In this document: positions 17,205 through 26,330 of the stretch, piece by piece
Position numbering within the stretch: the stretch's first letter is position 1
Layout of the letters: each line of letters starts with the position of its first letter
NCBI RefSeq assembly: GCF_001428525.1
Contig: NZ_LMHW01000014.1
Location: 248,001-312,000, forward strand
From: Flavobacterium sp. Root186
GTDB taxonomy: Bacteria > Bacteroidota > Bacteroidia > Flavobacteriales > Flavobacteriaceae
DNA: 64,000 nt
Direction of reading: 5' to 3'
The notes under the pieces: model-generated
Told to the model about the DNA's origin: nothing
The model's input: only the letters and a program-made list of their open reading frames with translations
Databases searched by the model: none
Position numbers and translations under genes: made by a program

Positions 17205-17906
17205 TTACTGTCCGTAATACGAATCTTTTCCGTGTTTGCGGTTGTAATGTTTCTTTATTAATGAATCCTTTAATCTTGGTGCGTTTGGATTTATTTGTAA
17301 AGTCAGGTACGCCATTTCGGCTACGACTTCTAAAACCTTGCTGTTGTACACTGCTTTTGCGGCATTTTTTCCCCAGGCAAATGGACCGTGATTTCCTATC
17401 AAAATCATTTCTACTTCTTCGTAAGAAAGATTTTTTTCTTTGAAACAATCCAAAATCTGAATTCCGGTATTGTGTTCATAGTTTCCTTCAATCAGCGAAT
17501 CTGCCATTGGCGGTGCACACGGAATATCAGCAGTCAAATGATCGGCATGCGTAGTTCCAAAAATTGGAATGTCTTGTTGCGACTGTGCCCACGCTACAGA
17601 ATAGGTCGCGTGTGTATGCGCAACGCCTCCAATATTTGGCCAGTTTTTATATAAGTATGCGTGTGTTTTCGTGTCTGATGACGGACGCATGGTTCCTTCA
17701 ATAATGTTGTTGTCAAAATCTACAATAACAATATCTTCAGGTTTTAAATCTTCGTAAGGAACACCGCTTGGTTTAATGGCAAAAACACCATTTTTTCTGT
17801 CCACGGCACTTACATTTCCAAAAGTGTAGACCACCAAATTCAATGCATTTAACTGCATATTGGCTTCGTAACATTCTTGTTTTAAATCTTTATACTGAGA
17901 ACTCAT
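17205..17906 (-). CDS. araD: L-ribulose-5-phosphate 4-epimerase
   Basis: A class II aldolase-family enzyme that converts L-ribulose 5-phosphate to D-xylulose 5-phosphate, the last step of the arabinose pathway. It is 233 residues from the ATG at 17906 (MSSQYKDLK). An ATG 36 bp upstream lies inside araB and gives an unnatural N-terminus. Visible motifs are GNVSAVDR and KPSGVPYE (phosphate binding), the zinc histidines of HTHATYSVAWAQ and GTTHADH, and the third metal His in GNHGPFAWG. Its first 17 bp overlap the end of araB, so the two are translationally coupled. Confidence 0.96.
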   Translation of the reverse strand: MSSQYKDLKQECYEANMQLNALNLVVYTFGNVSAVDRKNGVFAIKPSGVPYEDLKPEDIVIVDFDNNIIEGTMRPSSDTKTHAYLYKNWPNIGGVAHTHATYSVAWAQSQQDIPIFGTTHADHLTADIPCAPPMADSLIEGNYEHNTGIQILDCFKEKNLSYEEVEMILIGNHGPFAWGKNAAKAVYNSKVLEVVAEMAYLTLQINPNAPRLKDSLIKKHYNRKHGKDSYYGQ

Positions 17907-19581
17907 TTTGAGAAATTTTAATGGTTGGATCTGCAAAAACACTTAATTGATCATAAGCTATAAGCAGTTTGTTATAAGCGGCAACTTTATCTAATTGAGG
18001 GAAATATTCTCCGTCAAAATCACTTCCAATTTTTTGGCTCGCTTCGATTACATTTGGATAAATTCCGGCTGCAACGGCTGCATAAATTGCTGCGCCTAAA
18101 GCCGGAGTTTGGTCTGAAGCTGCTATTTTAATTGGCTTGTTTAAAACGTTTGCCAAAGTCTGCATGATAAAAGGAGATTTACGGGCAACGCCGCCGATTC
18201 CGATTACGCTGTCAATTTTCACACCTTCTTCTTCAAAACGATCCACGATTTTCTTCGCTCCAAAACAGATTGCATTTACTAAAGCTTTAAAAATATGAGG
18301 CGCTTTTGTTCCTAAAGAAAGATTCGAAATCGCACTTTTTACTTCCTGATTGGCATCCGGAGTTCTTCTTCCGTTGATCCAGTCCAATGCAATTGGAAGA
18401 CTTTCTGAAACCGGAATTTTCTCTGCTTCTTTCGTTAATTCTACAATTAATTTATCGCTGAATTCTTCTCTTAATTGTTCTTTTTGAGCATCATTTAAAA
18501 TTGATGAAGAACCTAATAAATGTTCTGTCGGCCACATTAATAATTCTTTGTACCAGGCCAATAAATCGCCAAAAGCAGATTGCCCTGCTTCAAGACCAAT
18601 AAATCCCGGAATCACAGATCCATCAACTTGTCCGCAAATGCCGCGAACGGTTTTTGTTCCTACTTCATCATAAGAACCAACCAGAATATCACAAGTTGAA
18701 GTTCCCATAACGCGAACTAAAGTATTTTCTCCAATTTTAGCGCCAACCGCTCCAGAGTGCGCGTCGAAAGTTCCAACAGCAACAACAGTTTCTGTAGAAA
18801 GCCCTAAACGATCCGCCCATTCTTTGCTTAAATTTCCGGCAACTAAATCAGATGTATAGGTTTCATCGTATAAATTACCGCGAAGCTGTGCTAGATACGG
18901 ATGTAATTTTTCTAAGAATTCAACCGGAGGCAATCCATTCCAGTCTTCGTGCCACATTGCTTTGTGACCCGCTGCGCAACGGCTTCTTTTGAATGTTTTT
19001 AAATCTTTGTCTTCAATTAATAAATACGTCATTAAATCGCAGTGTTCCATCCAGGTGTGCGCTGCATTTCGAACGGCTTCATCTTCTCTGGCAATGTGCA
19101 GGATTTTTGCCCAAAACCATTCTGAAGAATAAATTCCGCCTACATATTTAGTGACGTCTTCTCCGCCCCAGCTTACCGCCAGTTCGTTGATTTCGTTTGC
19201 TTCGTTGATTGAAGTGTGATCTTTCCACAACACCATCATCGCGTTTGGATTTTCCTCAAAACCTTTTGTCAGGGCTAATGGCGTTCCGTCTTTTGTAACC
19301 GGCACTGGAGAAGATCCTGTGGTATCAATACAAATTCCTTTTACCAAAGAAGGATCTACTTTACTTTCTTTTATAACTGTCTGAATCGTACTTTCCAGTC
19401 CTTCGATATGATCTAATGGATGCTGACGAAACTGATTTATAGATGCATCACAATATTGTTTGTTTTTCCATCTTTTGTAATGAGAAACATTCGATGCCAA
19501 TTCCTGCCCATTTTCTGTATCAATAAGCACCGCTCGAACAGAATCTGTTCCGTAGTCCAATCCTATAACGTAATTTTTCAT
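17890..19581 (-). CDS. araB: Ribulokinase
   Basis: A 563-residue FGGY-family sugar kinase that phosphorylates L-ribulose at the 5-position using ATP. The N-terminal ATP-binding lobe starts with IGLDYGTDSVRAVLIDT. The centre shows GTFDAHSGAVGAK and VMGTSTCDI, and the C-terminal lobe has IGIGGVARKSPFIMQTLANV. Length and motif order match bacterial AraB. It heads the catabolic set araB-araD-araA-galM. The 167-bp gap before it contains a 19-bp palindrome shared with other arabinose promoters, so this subset probably has its own regulated promoter within the larger locus. The stop overlaps araD. Confidence 0.97.
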   Translation of the reverse strand: MKNYVIGLDYGTDSVRAVLIDTENGQELASNVSHYKRWKNKQYCDASINQFRQHPLDHIEGLESTIQTVIKESKVDPSLVKGICIDTTGSSPVPVTKDGTPLALTKGFEENPNAMMVLWKDHTSINEANEINELAVSWGGEDVTKYVGGIYSSEWFWAKILHIAREDEAVRNAAHTWMEHCDLMTYLLIEDKDLKTFKRSRCAAGHKAMWHEDWNGLPPVEFLEKLHPYLAQLRGNLYDETYTSDLVAGNLSKEWADRLGLSTETVVAVGTFDAHSGAVGAKIGENTLVRVMGTSTCDILVGSYDEVGTKTVRGICGQVDGSVIPGFIGLEAGQSAFGDLLAWYKELLMWPTEHLLGSSSILNDAQKEQLREEFSDKLIVELTKEAEKIPVSESLPIALDWINGRRTPDANQEVKSAISNLSLGTKAPHIFKALVNAICFGAKKIVDRFEEEGVKIDSVIGIGGVARKSPFIMQTLANVLNKPIKIAASDQTPALGAAIYAAVAAGIYPNVIEASQKIGSDFDGEYFPQLDKVAAYNKLLIAYDQLSVFADPTIKISQNEFSV

Positions 19582-19628
19582 TCGAAATTCATTTTTAATA
19601 ATGACAAATATAATTATAATTCACTTAT

Positions 19629-19647
19629 AAGTGTACAATAAACACTT
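19629..19647. promoter_or_regulatory. Putative AraR operator upstream of araB
   Basis: AAGTGT-ACAATAA-ACACTT, a perfect 6+7+6 palindrome 47 bp upstream of the araB start. It shares its plan AARTGT-N7-ACAYTT with the sites at 35459, 35909 (one mismatch), 36898 and 41532. A further overlapping palindrome, CACTTATAAGTG, is at 19622-19633. Confidence 0.65.
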
Positions 19648-19748
19648 AATAAAAATAAGCACTTGAATTTTTACAAATAATGCATCAAAACAAGGGTTTA
19701 GAACAAAAACAGAAAATAAACGTTAGTTTTACATTTATTCTGTTGCGA

Positions 19749-21734
19749 TTATTTCATCTTAATTTTCAAAACAGTAACCGAGTATGCCGGGAAATCGTAT
19801 TGAACTTTGCTTCCGCTTAACTTAAATTCGCTTTCTTTCGGGCTAATTTTAGTTGGTGCATCAAAAGAATTTTCATCATTTATTCCATCTCCTTTTAAAA
19901 TTATTGCCGTCCCTTTTGAGTCTAATTTTGCACCTTTCAAATCAATTGAGACATTTTGTGAAGAAGAAGCTGCGTTAACAATTTTTAAAATCACTTCTTT
20001 AGAATTCACGTCTTTTACTGCCGATGCAAACAAATCATTCTGACCTGTAACTGCTTTTCCGTCTTTTGTAATATTGATTAAATCGGTTCCTTTATTGTTA
20101 GAAAATAATTTTTGAACATAATAATTTGGCGTTCCGTACGATTGTAAATTGTTGAACCAAATCATGTCCGGTGTCCATTGCCAGCCTTCAACATGAGCCA
20201 ATAAAGGCGCGTAAGAAGTCAACTGCACCACCTCAGCATTACGTTCCATTCCCGTCATAAAAGCCGCTTCAGAGAAAGCACATTCCCAGTTGTTTTTATT
20301 ATCCGGACTTGCGATTGCTACACTTTGAGCTGCATATTCTCCGGCAAAAATCTTTGGTCCTTTACGGTCGTAATTATCATAACGTGTTACATTTTTTCTA
20401 AACCATTCCGGGTTTTTATAATAATGTTCATCAACGACTTCTGCGTTCAGTTTTTTAAGTGCTGCCATGCCGTAATCGTAAAAATCTCCGTCAGGGAAAG
20501 GTCCTGTTCCAGATACGATTGTGATGTTTGGATATTTGGCTTTAATTGCTTTTTGAAAAACTTTGAAACGCTCGATATAATCTGGTCCCCATTGCTCATT
20601 TCCAACCCCAATGAATTTTAAATTGAATGGTTTTGGATGTCCCATATCAGCTCTTACTTTTCCCCAGGCGGTTGTTTGGTCGCCATTGGCAAATTCAATT
20701 AAGTCTAATGCGTCTTGTACATAAGGATCGATTTGATCCATCGGAACTAATTCTCCGGTGTTGAATTGACAAGCCATTCCACAACTTAAAATTGGTAATG
20801 GAGAAGCACCGATATCTTCTGAAAGCTGAAAATATTCAAAGAATCCTAAACCAAAACTCTGGAAATAATCTGGTGCCGGACGATGTGAAAATTCCATGTT
20901 CCAACGGTTTACCGCGGTTTCTCTATCTTCTACATTTCCAACCGATTTTTTCCATTGGTAACGTTCTGCCAAAGTTCTTCCTTCAACGATACAGCCTCCT
21001 GGGAAACGTAAAAATCCTGGTTTTAAATCGTATAATAATTGTACTAAATCTTTACGAAGTCCGTTTTTTCTTCCTGCCCAGGTATCTTCTGGGAATAGTG
21101 AAATATTATCCAGATCAATTACGCCATTTCCTTCAAAAGTAATTTTCAGTTTTGCTTTGGCTTCTGTTGCCGAAGATGTTAATTGAGCCGTATAATTTGA
21201 CCAGTCGTTTGATGTTGGCACAACGGAAGTTTCGCCTAAAACTTTATTGTTTTTGTCAATAAATTGGAATTTAATTTTAGAGATATTCCCCGAAATTTTT
21301 GAAGCTTTTAAAGTCAGATTGTATTTCAAATCTTTCTTGATTCCCATCCCTCTGAAGCCTTCATTAATCAGCTCATAACCTGATGCATCATTAATGGTAA
21401 CCCTGCAGTAATTATGATTGGTTCCTTTTTGCGAATACTGAATTACATTGGCAATTCCGGATTGCTGATTTAATTTATGGCGATCGCTGTTGGGTTCACT
21501 CCATCCCATCATTGGAAACAGAAATTCAAACGATCTGTTTTTGATCATTTCGGCATATAATCCGCCATCTGCAGCAAAATTGATATCTTCAAAAAACACT
21601 CCGTACATGGTAGGCTGAATTTTAGTTACTGTTTTTGCAACATCAACTTGAAGATTATTTTTTTGTGCCGATGCATAAACGCCGCTCAGCAATAAACCGC
21701 AAAGGGTAATTTTTGTAATTAATTTGGACTTCAT
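19749..21734 (-). CDS. GH51 alpha-L-arabinofuranosidase
   Basis: A 661-residue secreted glycoside hydrolase with a signal peptide (1-23). A short N-terminal part leads to a carbohydrate-binding-like insert (about 90-210), then the GH51 catalytic barrel (about 215-500) and the C-terminal beta domain (about 510-661). The acid/base Glu is in FIGVGNEQWG and the nucleophile Glu in KIFAGEYAAQ. Active-site architecture is also seen in FLRFPGGCIVEG. The enzyme removes terminal arabinofuranose from arabinan or arabino-oligosaccharides, probably in the periplasm. It lies between GH127 and araB, and differs in architecture from the second GH51 gene of the locus. Confidence 0.93.
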   Translation of the reverse strand: MKSKLITKITLCGLLLSGVYASAQKNNLQVDVAKTVTKIQPTMYGVFFEDINFAADGGLYAEMIKNRSFEFLFPMMGWSEPNSDRHKLNQQSGIANVIQYSQKGTNHNYCRVTINDASGYELINEGFRGMGIKKDLKYNLTLKASKISGNISKIKFQFIDKNNKVLGETSVVPTSNDWSNYTAQLTSSATEAKAKLKITFEGNGVIDLDNISLFPEDTWAGRKNGLRKDLVQLLYDLKPGFLRFPGGCIVEGRTLAERYQWKKSVGNVEDRETAVNRWNMEFSHRPAPDYFQSFGLGFFEYFQLSEDIGASPLPILSCGMACQFNTGELVPMDQIDPYVQDALDLIEFANGDQTTAWGKVRADMGHPKPFNLKFIGVGNEQWGPDYIERFKVFQKAIKAKYPNITIVSGTGPFPDGDFYDYGMAALKKLNAEVVDEHYYKNPEWFRKNVTRYDNYDRKGPKIFAGEYAAQSVAIASPDNKNNWECAFSEAAFMTGMERNAEVVQLTSYAPLLAHVEGWQWTPDMIWFNNLQSYGTPNYYVQKLFSNNKGTDLINITKDGKAVTGQNDLFASAVKDVNSKEVILKIVNAASSSQNVSIDLKGAKLDSKGTAIILKGDGINDENSFDAPTKISPKESEFKLSGSKVQYDFPAYSVTVLKIKMK

Positions 21735-21755
21735 TTTTATTTATTTAATGTGTTT

Positions 21756-21994
21756 TATGGCACGCGGATGACACTGATTCACTAAAGTGAAACCGCGGAT
21801 AAAAACGGATTTTTATTTTTTTGTTTCACGCAGATTTTGCAGATTTAAGCAGATTTTTTTTAAATCTTTTTAATCTTTAAATCTGTGGCTATATCTTTCT
21901 TCTTGGTTCTTTGTTTAATAGCACGCGGATGACGCGGGTTTAAAACGGATTTTACTTTTTTACTCTCCTGCAAGGTTTTAGAAACCTTGCAGGA
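21756..21994. repeat. Dispersed intergenic repeats between GH127 and GH51
   Basis: Three elements are packed here: two copies of GCACGCGGATGAC (about 21759 and 21921), a CGCAGATTTTGCAGATT/AATCTGTGGCT unit (about 21829-21890) and a perfect 13-bp hairpin TCCTGCAAGGTTT-TAG-AAACCTTGCAGGA (21966-21994). The hairpin has no T-run and is not an obvious terminator. Confidence 0.65.
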
Positions 21995-22020
21995 ATAAAA
22001 TCCTAATCCTTTATTCTGTC

Positions 22021-24003
22021 TTATTTATAATCTAACCAAACTTTCATTTTTCCAACGCCTCGGTTTGACCAGCTGTAATATGGAATTGCTTTTAATTTTT
22101 CATTCTCAATCACGTTTACGCCATTCAATAAATTCGCTTCTTTTTTAACTTTGAAAGTATCTCCGGAAGTCACATTTATTTGATCGAAATTACTTTTGTT
22201 ATCGATTTCTTCAACTGCGTAAACTATCGGCCCATATTCTAATGAAACTTTATTTTTGTTACTTTCCACTTTTGAATTGGTTTCAACTTCCTGAACTTCC
22301 ATTGGAAAATTAAGGGCAATTTTATCTCCTTTTTTCCAAGTTCTTGTCACATTGAAATAACCATTTTCTGGCTGTATTGCAATGGTCTCTCCATTTACAG
22401 TAATAGTAGTTTTTTGAGTCGAAGCTTTTTTATAGGTGTATAAATCTCCCGGCAGAACCTCATTTCTGGCCCAGCCCGGAACACGAAGTTTAATAGTAAA
22501 TTGGCTTTCTTTTTTTGGATTTACAGAAATGTCGACTTTTCCGTTCCAAGGATAAGAAGTCTGTTGCGAAATCTGCAAATCGGTTTTTCCTAATTTGAAG
22601 GAAGCACTGTTTGAGGCATATAAATTTACAAATAATACATCATTTGTTTTGGAATAAATCAATCCGGGAATCGACGGAATAAAACGAATCAAATTCGTAG
22701 GACAGCAAGAACAGTCAAACCAAGCCTGACGCGTGCAAGAACCTCTGTTCGATTTATAAACGCCATCGGCTTCTAAGGCATTTGGATAGAAAAATTCTTT
22801 TCCTGTCAATGAAATTCCAGAAATTAATCCGTTGTACATGGTTCTTTCGATCACATCAAAATATTCTGATTTTCCGTATAAACTGTGCAGTCTGTGGTTC
22901 CAATACACATCGCCAATTGCGGCGCAGGTTTCGTTGTAAGCCGTTAGATTTGGCAACTCATAATTAGCTCCAAAAGCTTCGCCGTCATGTCTTGAACCAA
23001 TTCCGCCCGTGATGTACATTTTTTTGTTCACCATATTATTCCATAAATTATTTACGGCATTTTCATAGGATTTATCTTTTGTCATGGCAGCGATATCGGT
23101 CATTCCTGCGTACATATATACAGCACGAACAGCGTGACCTACGACTTCATTTTGCTGAATTACCGGAATATGATCCTGTGCATATTCGCCATACAATTTA
23201 TGATTGTTTGGATTTCCGCGATTGTCTAAAAAGTATTTTGCCAGTTTTAGATAATCCTCTTTTCCGGTAATTTGATATAATTTGATCAAACCCGTTTCAA
23301 TAATCTGATGTCCCGGAACTCCTTTTACCTGACCCGGACCATCGCCAAAAGTTTTCACAAACAAATCGGCATTTTTGATGGCTATGTCTAAGAAATTTCT
23401 TTTTCCAGTCGCTTCATAATGCACAACTGCAGCTTCAATCAAATGTCCGGCGTTATAACATTCGTGACTGATTTGCAAAGATTCCCAACGTTTTCCTTCT
23501 ATAACCGGAACCCAGGTTGCAGGCGGTTTTGCAGGATTTATGGTTCTCCAGGTTGTTAAATAACCGTCTTTTTCCTGACCTATTTTTACAATGGCAATCA
23601 GTGAATCTAACACACGCTCTAATTTTGGATTTGGAGCAGAAATTAAAGTATTCGATGCACCTTCGATAATCTTGTAAACATCTGTATCATCAAAAGGCAT
23701 TTCTCCTCTAACTGTTCCGGTTTTTTGTTTTCCTGCGATTAAGAAATTCTCAAAACGGCCTTCTTCATTGCATTTTTGAATGGCATAAGCAATCGTAACT
23801 TCCTGCACTCTTTTAATAATAGGCAACCAAAAAGAATCTGTTAATTTTACATTTTGAATGTTTACCGGTTCGATCTGATAACCTGCTTTTAAAACAGAAG
23901 TTTTATCATTTTTTTGCACCACATTGTTTTTGGTTTCTTTACAGGAAATCAAAATCAGCAATGACATGAAAATTGTTAGTATCGGAAAATTGTATTTTTT
24001 CAT
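22021..24003 (-). CDS. GH127 beta-L-arabinofuranosidase-like lipoprotein
   Basis: A 660-residue protein of glycoside hydrolase family 127, whose founding members release beta-linked L-arabinofuranose with a catalytic cysteine held by a metal site. The lipoprotein signal ends at Cys21 (ILISC). The (alpha/alpha)6 barrel begins with LTDSFWLPIIKR and EGRFENF. The metal/catalytic set is visible: Glu and Cys in YNETCAAIGD, and the cysteines of CSCCPTNLIRF. A C-terminal beta domain follows (about 470-660). Its stop and the downstream gap are followed by a GH51 gene. The upstream GH43 gene ends 12 bp before it, so these two are surely co-transcribed. Confidence 0.92.
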   Translation of the reverse strand: MKKYNFPILTIFMSLLILISCKETKNNVVQKNDKTSVLKAGYQIEPVNIQNVKLTDSFWLPIIKRVQEVTIAYAIQKCNEEGRFENFLIAGKQKTGTVRGEMPFDDTDVYKIIEGASNTLISAPNPKLERVLDSLIAIVKIGQEKDGYLTTWRTINPAKPPATWVPVIEGKRWESLQISHECYNAGHLIEAAVVHYEATGKRNFLDIAIKNADLFVKTFGDGPGQVKGVPGHQIIETGLIKLYQITGKEDYLKLAKYFLDNRGNPNNHKLYGEYAQDHIPVIQQNEVVGHAVRAVYMYAGMTDIAAMTKDKSYENAVNNLWNNMVNKKMYITGGIGSRHDGEAFGANYELPNLTAYNETCAAIGDVYWNHRLHSLYGKSEYFDVIERTMYNGLISGISLTGKEFFYPNALEADGVYKSNRGSCTRQAWFDCSCCPTNLIRFIPSIPGLIYSKTNDVLFVNLYASNSASFKLGKTDLQISQQTSYPWNGKVDISVNPKKESQFTIKLRVPGWARNEVLPGDLYTYKKASTQKTTITVNGETIAIQPENGYFNVTRTWKKGDKIALNFPMEVQEVETNSKVESNKNKVSLEYGPIVYAVEEIDNKSNFDQINVTSGDTFKVKKEANLLNGVNVIENEKLKAIPYYSWSNRGVGKMKVWLDYK

Positions 24004-24015
24004 TTTTGTTTATTC

Positions 24016-24996
24016 TTATTTTAAAATCGGCCATAAATCGGCGTCCCAAAGCATTTCTCTCACTACTAATCTTGGCGTTCCGTTGGTTTTCTTTTCGTAG
24101 GCATGGTAAAAAATATAATCTTTTCCATCAAATGTATAAGCGCTGTTATGGCCTACGCCAAAGTAATTCTCATCGCCCTGAACGACTATACTTCCTCCGC
24201 CTTCAGTCAATAATTTTCCATCTTTATCTATATAAGGTCCGGTCACAGTTTTAGATCTTCCAACAACCACTTTATAAGTGCTTTTTTCTCCGCGACAGCA
24301 TAAATCCCAAGAAAGAAATTGATAATAATAACCGTTTTTCTTGAAGATAAAAGGAGCTTCAAGCGCACCATCGCCAGGATCAGAATCGGCTAGTTCAAAA
24401 GTTCTTTTTCTTTTTGAAATCGTGTGCCATTCCTGTGGCTGTGCAATCGATTTTAAATCGGGATTTAGTTTTACCAATTTCAATCCTTCCCAAAAAGAAC
24501 CAAATGAAAGCCATGGCGTATTGTTTTCATCAAAAATCAAATTCGGATCAATGGCATTCCACATATCGCGATTGGGTTGTGACTGAATCACGATTCCCTG
24601 ATCTACCCATTTGTAATTTTTGTCTTTTGGATCTAAAGTCGTATTGGTCGCAACGCCTATCGCCGAAGTATTTTTGGCGAAAGCCGAAACTGAATAATAC
24701 AGATAATACACATTGTTGTGAAAGGAAATATCCGGTGCCCAAATATGATTTTTAAAATCGGCTGCAACGCCATCTGCCCAAACGGGTTTATCTGCAAAAA
24801 CCTGAGGCTGTTTGTCCCATTTTTTTAAATCTTTTGAACTAAAAACACTGATTCCGTGTCCCGTACAATATAAATAATAAGTATCTTTTTGTTTGATAAC
24901 AACCGGATCGTGCACTACAATTTCCTGCGCAAATGAAACTGAAACTATCAGCATCATTAAAACAGAAAGTACATATTTTATGTTTTTGTAAACCAT
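24016..24996 (-). CDS. GH43 arabinanase/arabinofuranosidase
   Basis: A 326-residue secreted five-bladed beta-propeller of family GH43. Signal peptide about 1-23. The catalytic base is the Asp of VVHDPVV (Asp30), the pKa-modulating Asp is in NAIDPNL (Asp150) and the general acid Glu in ALEAPF (Glu213). WAPDISFHNNVYYLYYS is typical of arabinanases. It probably cleaves alpha-1,5-arabinan. Without a lipobox it is expected in the periplasm. The start codon lies within a copy of the dispersed 19-mer repeat (24992-25010); no better start is seen because the signal peptide needs this one. Confidence 0.9.
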   Translation of the reverse strand: MVYKNIKYVLSVLMMLIVSVSFAQEIVVHDPVVIKQKDTYYLYCTGHGISVFSSKDLKKWDKQPQVFADKPVWADGVAADFKNHIWAPDISFHNNVYYLYYSVSAFAKNTSAIGVATNTTLDPKDKNYKWVDQGIVIQSQPNRDMWNAIDPNLIFDENNTPWLSFGSFWEGLKLVKLNPDLKSIAQPQEWHTISKRKRTFELADSDPGDGALEAPFIFKKNGYYYQFLSWDLCCRGEKSTYKVVVGRSKTVTGPYIDKDGKLLTEGGGSIVVQGDENYFGVGHNSAYTFDGKDYIFYHAYEKKTNGTPRLVVREMLWDADLWPILK

Positions 24997-25010
24997 ATAA
25001 GTTATATAAG
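24992..25010. repeat. Third copy of ACCATATAAGTTATATAAG
   Basis: Identical to the 13422-13440 arm. It overlaps the start codon of the GH43 gene ending at 24016. Confidence 0.6.
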
Positions 25011-25114
25011 AAATTTAAGTTTGACTCTGACTGTAATACTTTAATAGTTCATATAAGCAGTTTTTGTAATAAAGCTCAGAACTGAACACTAAAAAACTGA
25101 ATACTGAACACTAA

Positions 25115-26065
25115 CTATTGAATTCCTTCAGAAGTCATTACAACTCGTTTCATTGTTCCGTCTTTATTATAAAATAATTTATCTACACAAACTGATCTTC
25201 TGAAACTTCCTCCGTGCGGAATTGACGCTCCGTTATGATAAATAAAATACGATTGTCCTTTAAAATCAATTATCGATTGATGATTCGTATTACTGTTCCC
25301 GGCCAATTCATTCAAAATTCCTTTAAATTCCCACGGGCCTGTAATGGACTTGCTCATAGCATAGGCGATTTTCTCCGGAAACTCATACGCATAAGACAAA
25401 TAATACCAGTTTTTATGTTTGTGAATCCACGGTGCTTCTGTATAATTTGGAAGTTTTATATGATGAATTTCTCCATCTATTTCCGTCATATTCTCTTTTA
25501 ATTTTGCATAATGGCAGGCTGTGTTTCCCCAAAACAAATAAGCTTGCCCATCTGTATCGATATAAACTGTGGGGTCGATATCATCCCAGCTTATGTCGCT
25601 AAATTTGGTCATGTCATTTGTAATCAAAGCTTTGCCTAAAGCATCTTTAAAAGGCCCAATTGGGTTGTCTGAAACCGCAATTCCAATAGCTTTTCCGTGT
25701 ACAGTGCCATGTTCTACCGTTACATACCAATAAAATTTTCCGTTTTTTTCAATTACCTGTGAAGCCCATGCATCACTTTTTGCCCATTTGAAATCAGTCA
25801 CTTTTAACGGAACCGGATGCGATTCCCATTTTTTCATATCAGACGACGAATACACTACCCATTCATTCATCTTATAAAAATTAAAATCATTTGGCGCTTC
25901 ATCATGACCTGCGTATAAATACACTTTATCTTTATAGACCAATGCCGCAGGATCGCCAGTATATTGATCTTTAATAATTGGATTATTGAATTTTGCGGGG
26001 TCAATTTGGCTTTGAACTGTTTGACAGAAGGCAAGCAAAACTAAAAGTGATACTATATTTTTCAT
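25115..26065 (-). CDS. GH43-family glycosidase
   Basis: A GH43 beta-propeller enzyme of 316 residues from the ATG at 26065 (MKNIVSLLV), which gives a clean signal peptide; an ATG 18 bp upstream is also in frame. Catalytic residues are the Asp of TGDPAAL, the Asp of DDIDPTVYID and the Glu of YTEAPWI. The SWDDIDPTVY context and QAYLFWG segment resemble arabinofuranosidase or xylosidase-type subfamilies more than the endo-arabinanases of this locus. It probably acts on arabino-oligosaccharides in the periplasm. It is separated from its neighbours by 118 and 265 bp of repeat-containing DNA. Confidence 0.88.
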   Translation of the reverse strand: MKNIVSLLVLLAFCQTVQSQIDPAKFNNPIIKDQYTGDPAALVYKDKVYLYAGHDEAPNDFNFYKMNEWVVYSSSDMKKWESHPVPLKVTDFKWAKSDAWASQVIEKNGKFYWYVTVEHGTVHGKAIGIAVSDNPIGPFKDALGKALITNDMTKFSDISWDDIDPTVYIDTDGQAYLFWGNTACHYAKLKENMTEIDGEIHHIKLPNYTEAPWIHKHKNWYYLSYAYEFPEKIAYAMSKSITGPWEFKGILNELAGNSNTNHQSIIDFKGQSYFIYHNGASIPHGGSFRRSVCVDKLFYNKDGTMKRVVMTSEGIQ

Positions 26066-26092
26066 TATGATTGTTTTACACATTATATTTTC

Positions 26093-26152
26093 TCGCAGAT
26101 TTTGCAGATCAGGCAGATTTTTTATCCTTTTAATCCTTTAATCTGTGGCTTT
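26093..26152. repeat. GCAGATTTTGCAGAT / AATCTGTGGCT repeat unit
   Basis: Same family as 21829-21890, 36680-36745 and 59805-59851. It combines CGCAGATTTTGCAGAT with ATCCTTTTAATCCTTTAATCTGTGGC. Confidence 0.6.
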
Positions 26153-26158
26153 TATTTT

Positions 26159-26286
26159 AACACATAGAGACATAGAATTCTTTGTGTTGAAAAAGGCGTT
26201 TCACTTAGTTTTAATACATATAGCTATGCGATTTATTTGAAGTGAAACATCTTATACGATTTGTTAAGCTATGTTTCTATGTGTTT
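26159..26286. repeat. Nested inverted repeat (AACACATAGAGACATAG arms)
   Basis: The outer arms at 26159-26175 and 26270-26286 match at 16 of 17 positions. An inner pair (TTTCACTT / AAGTGAAA, near 26199 and 26241) makes a second stem. It could form a long RNA hairpin between two GH43 genes. Confidence 0.6.
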
Positions 26287-26330
26287 GAAAAAATTTAAGT
26301 TTGGAATTTGGAATTTAAAAAAATTGGGGT

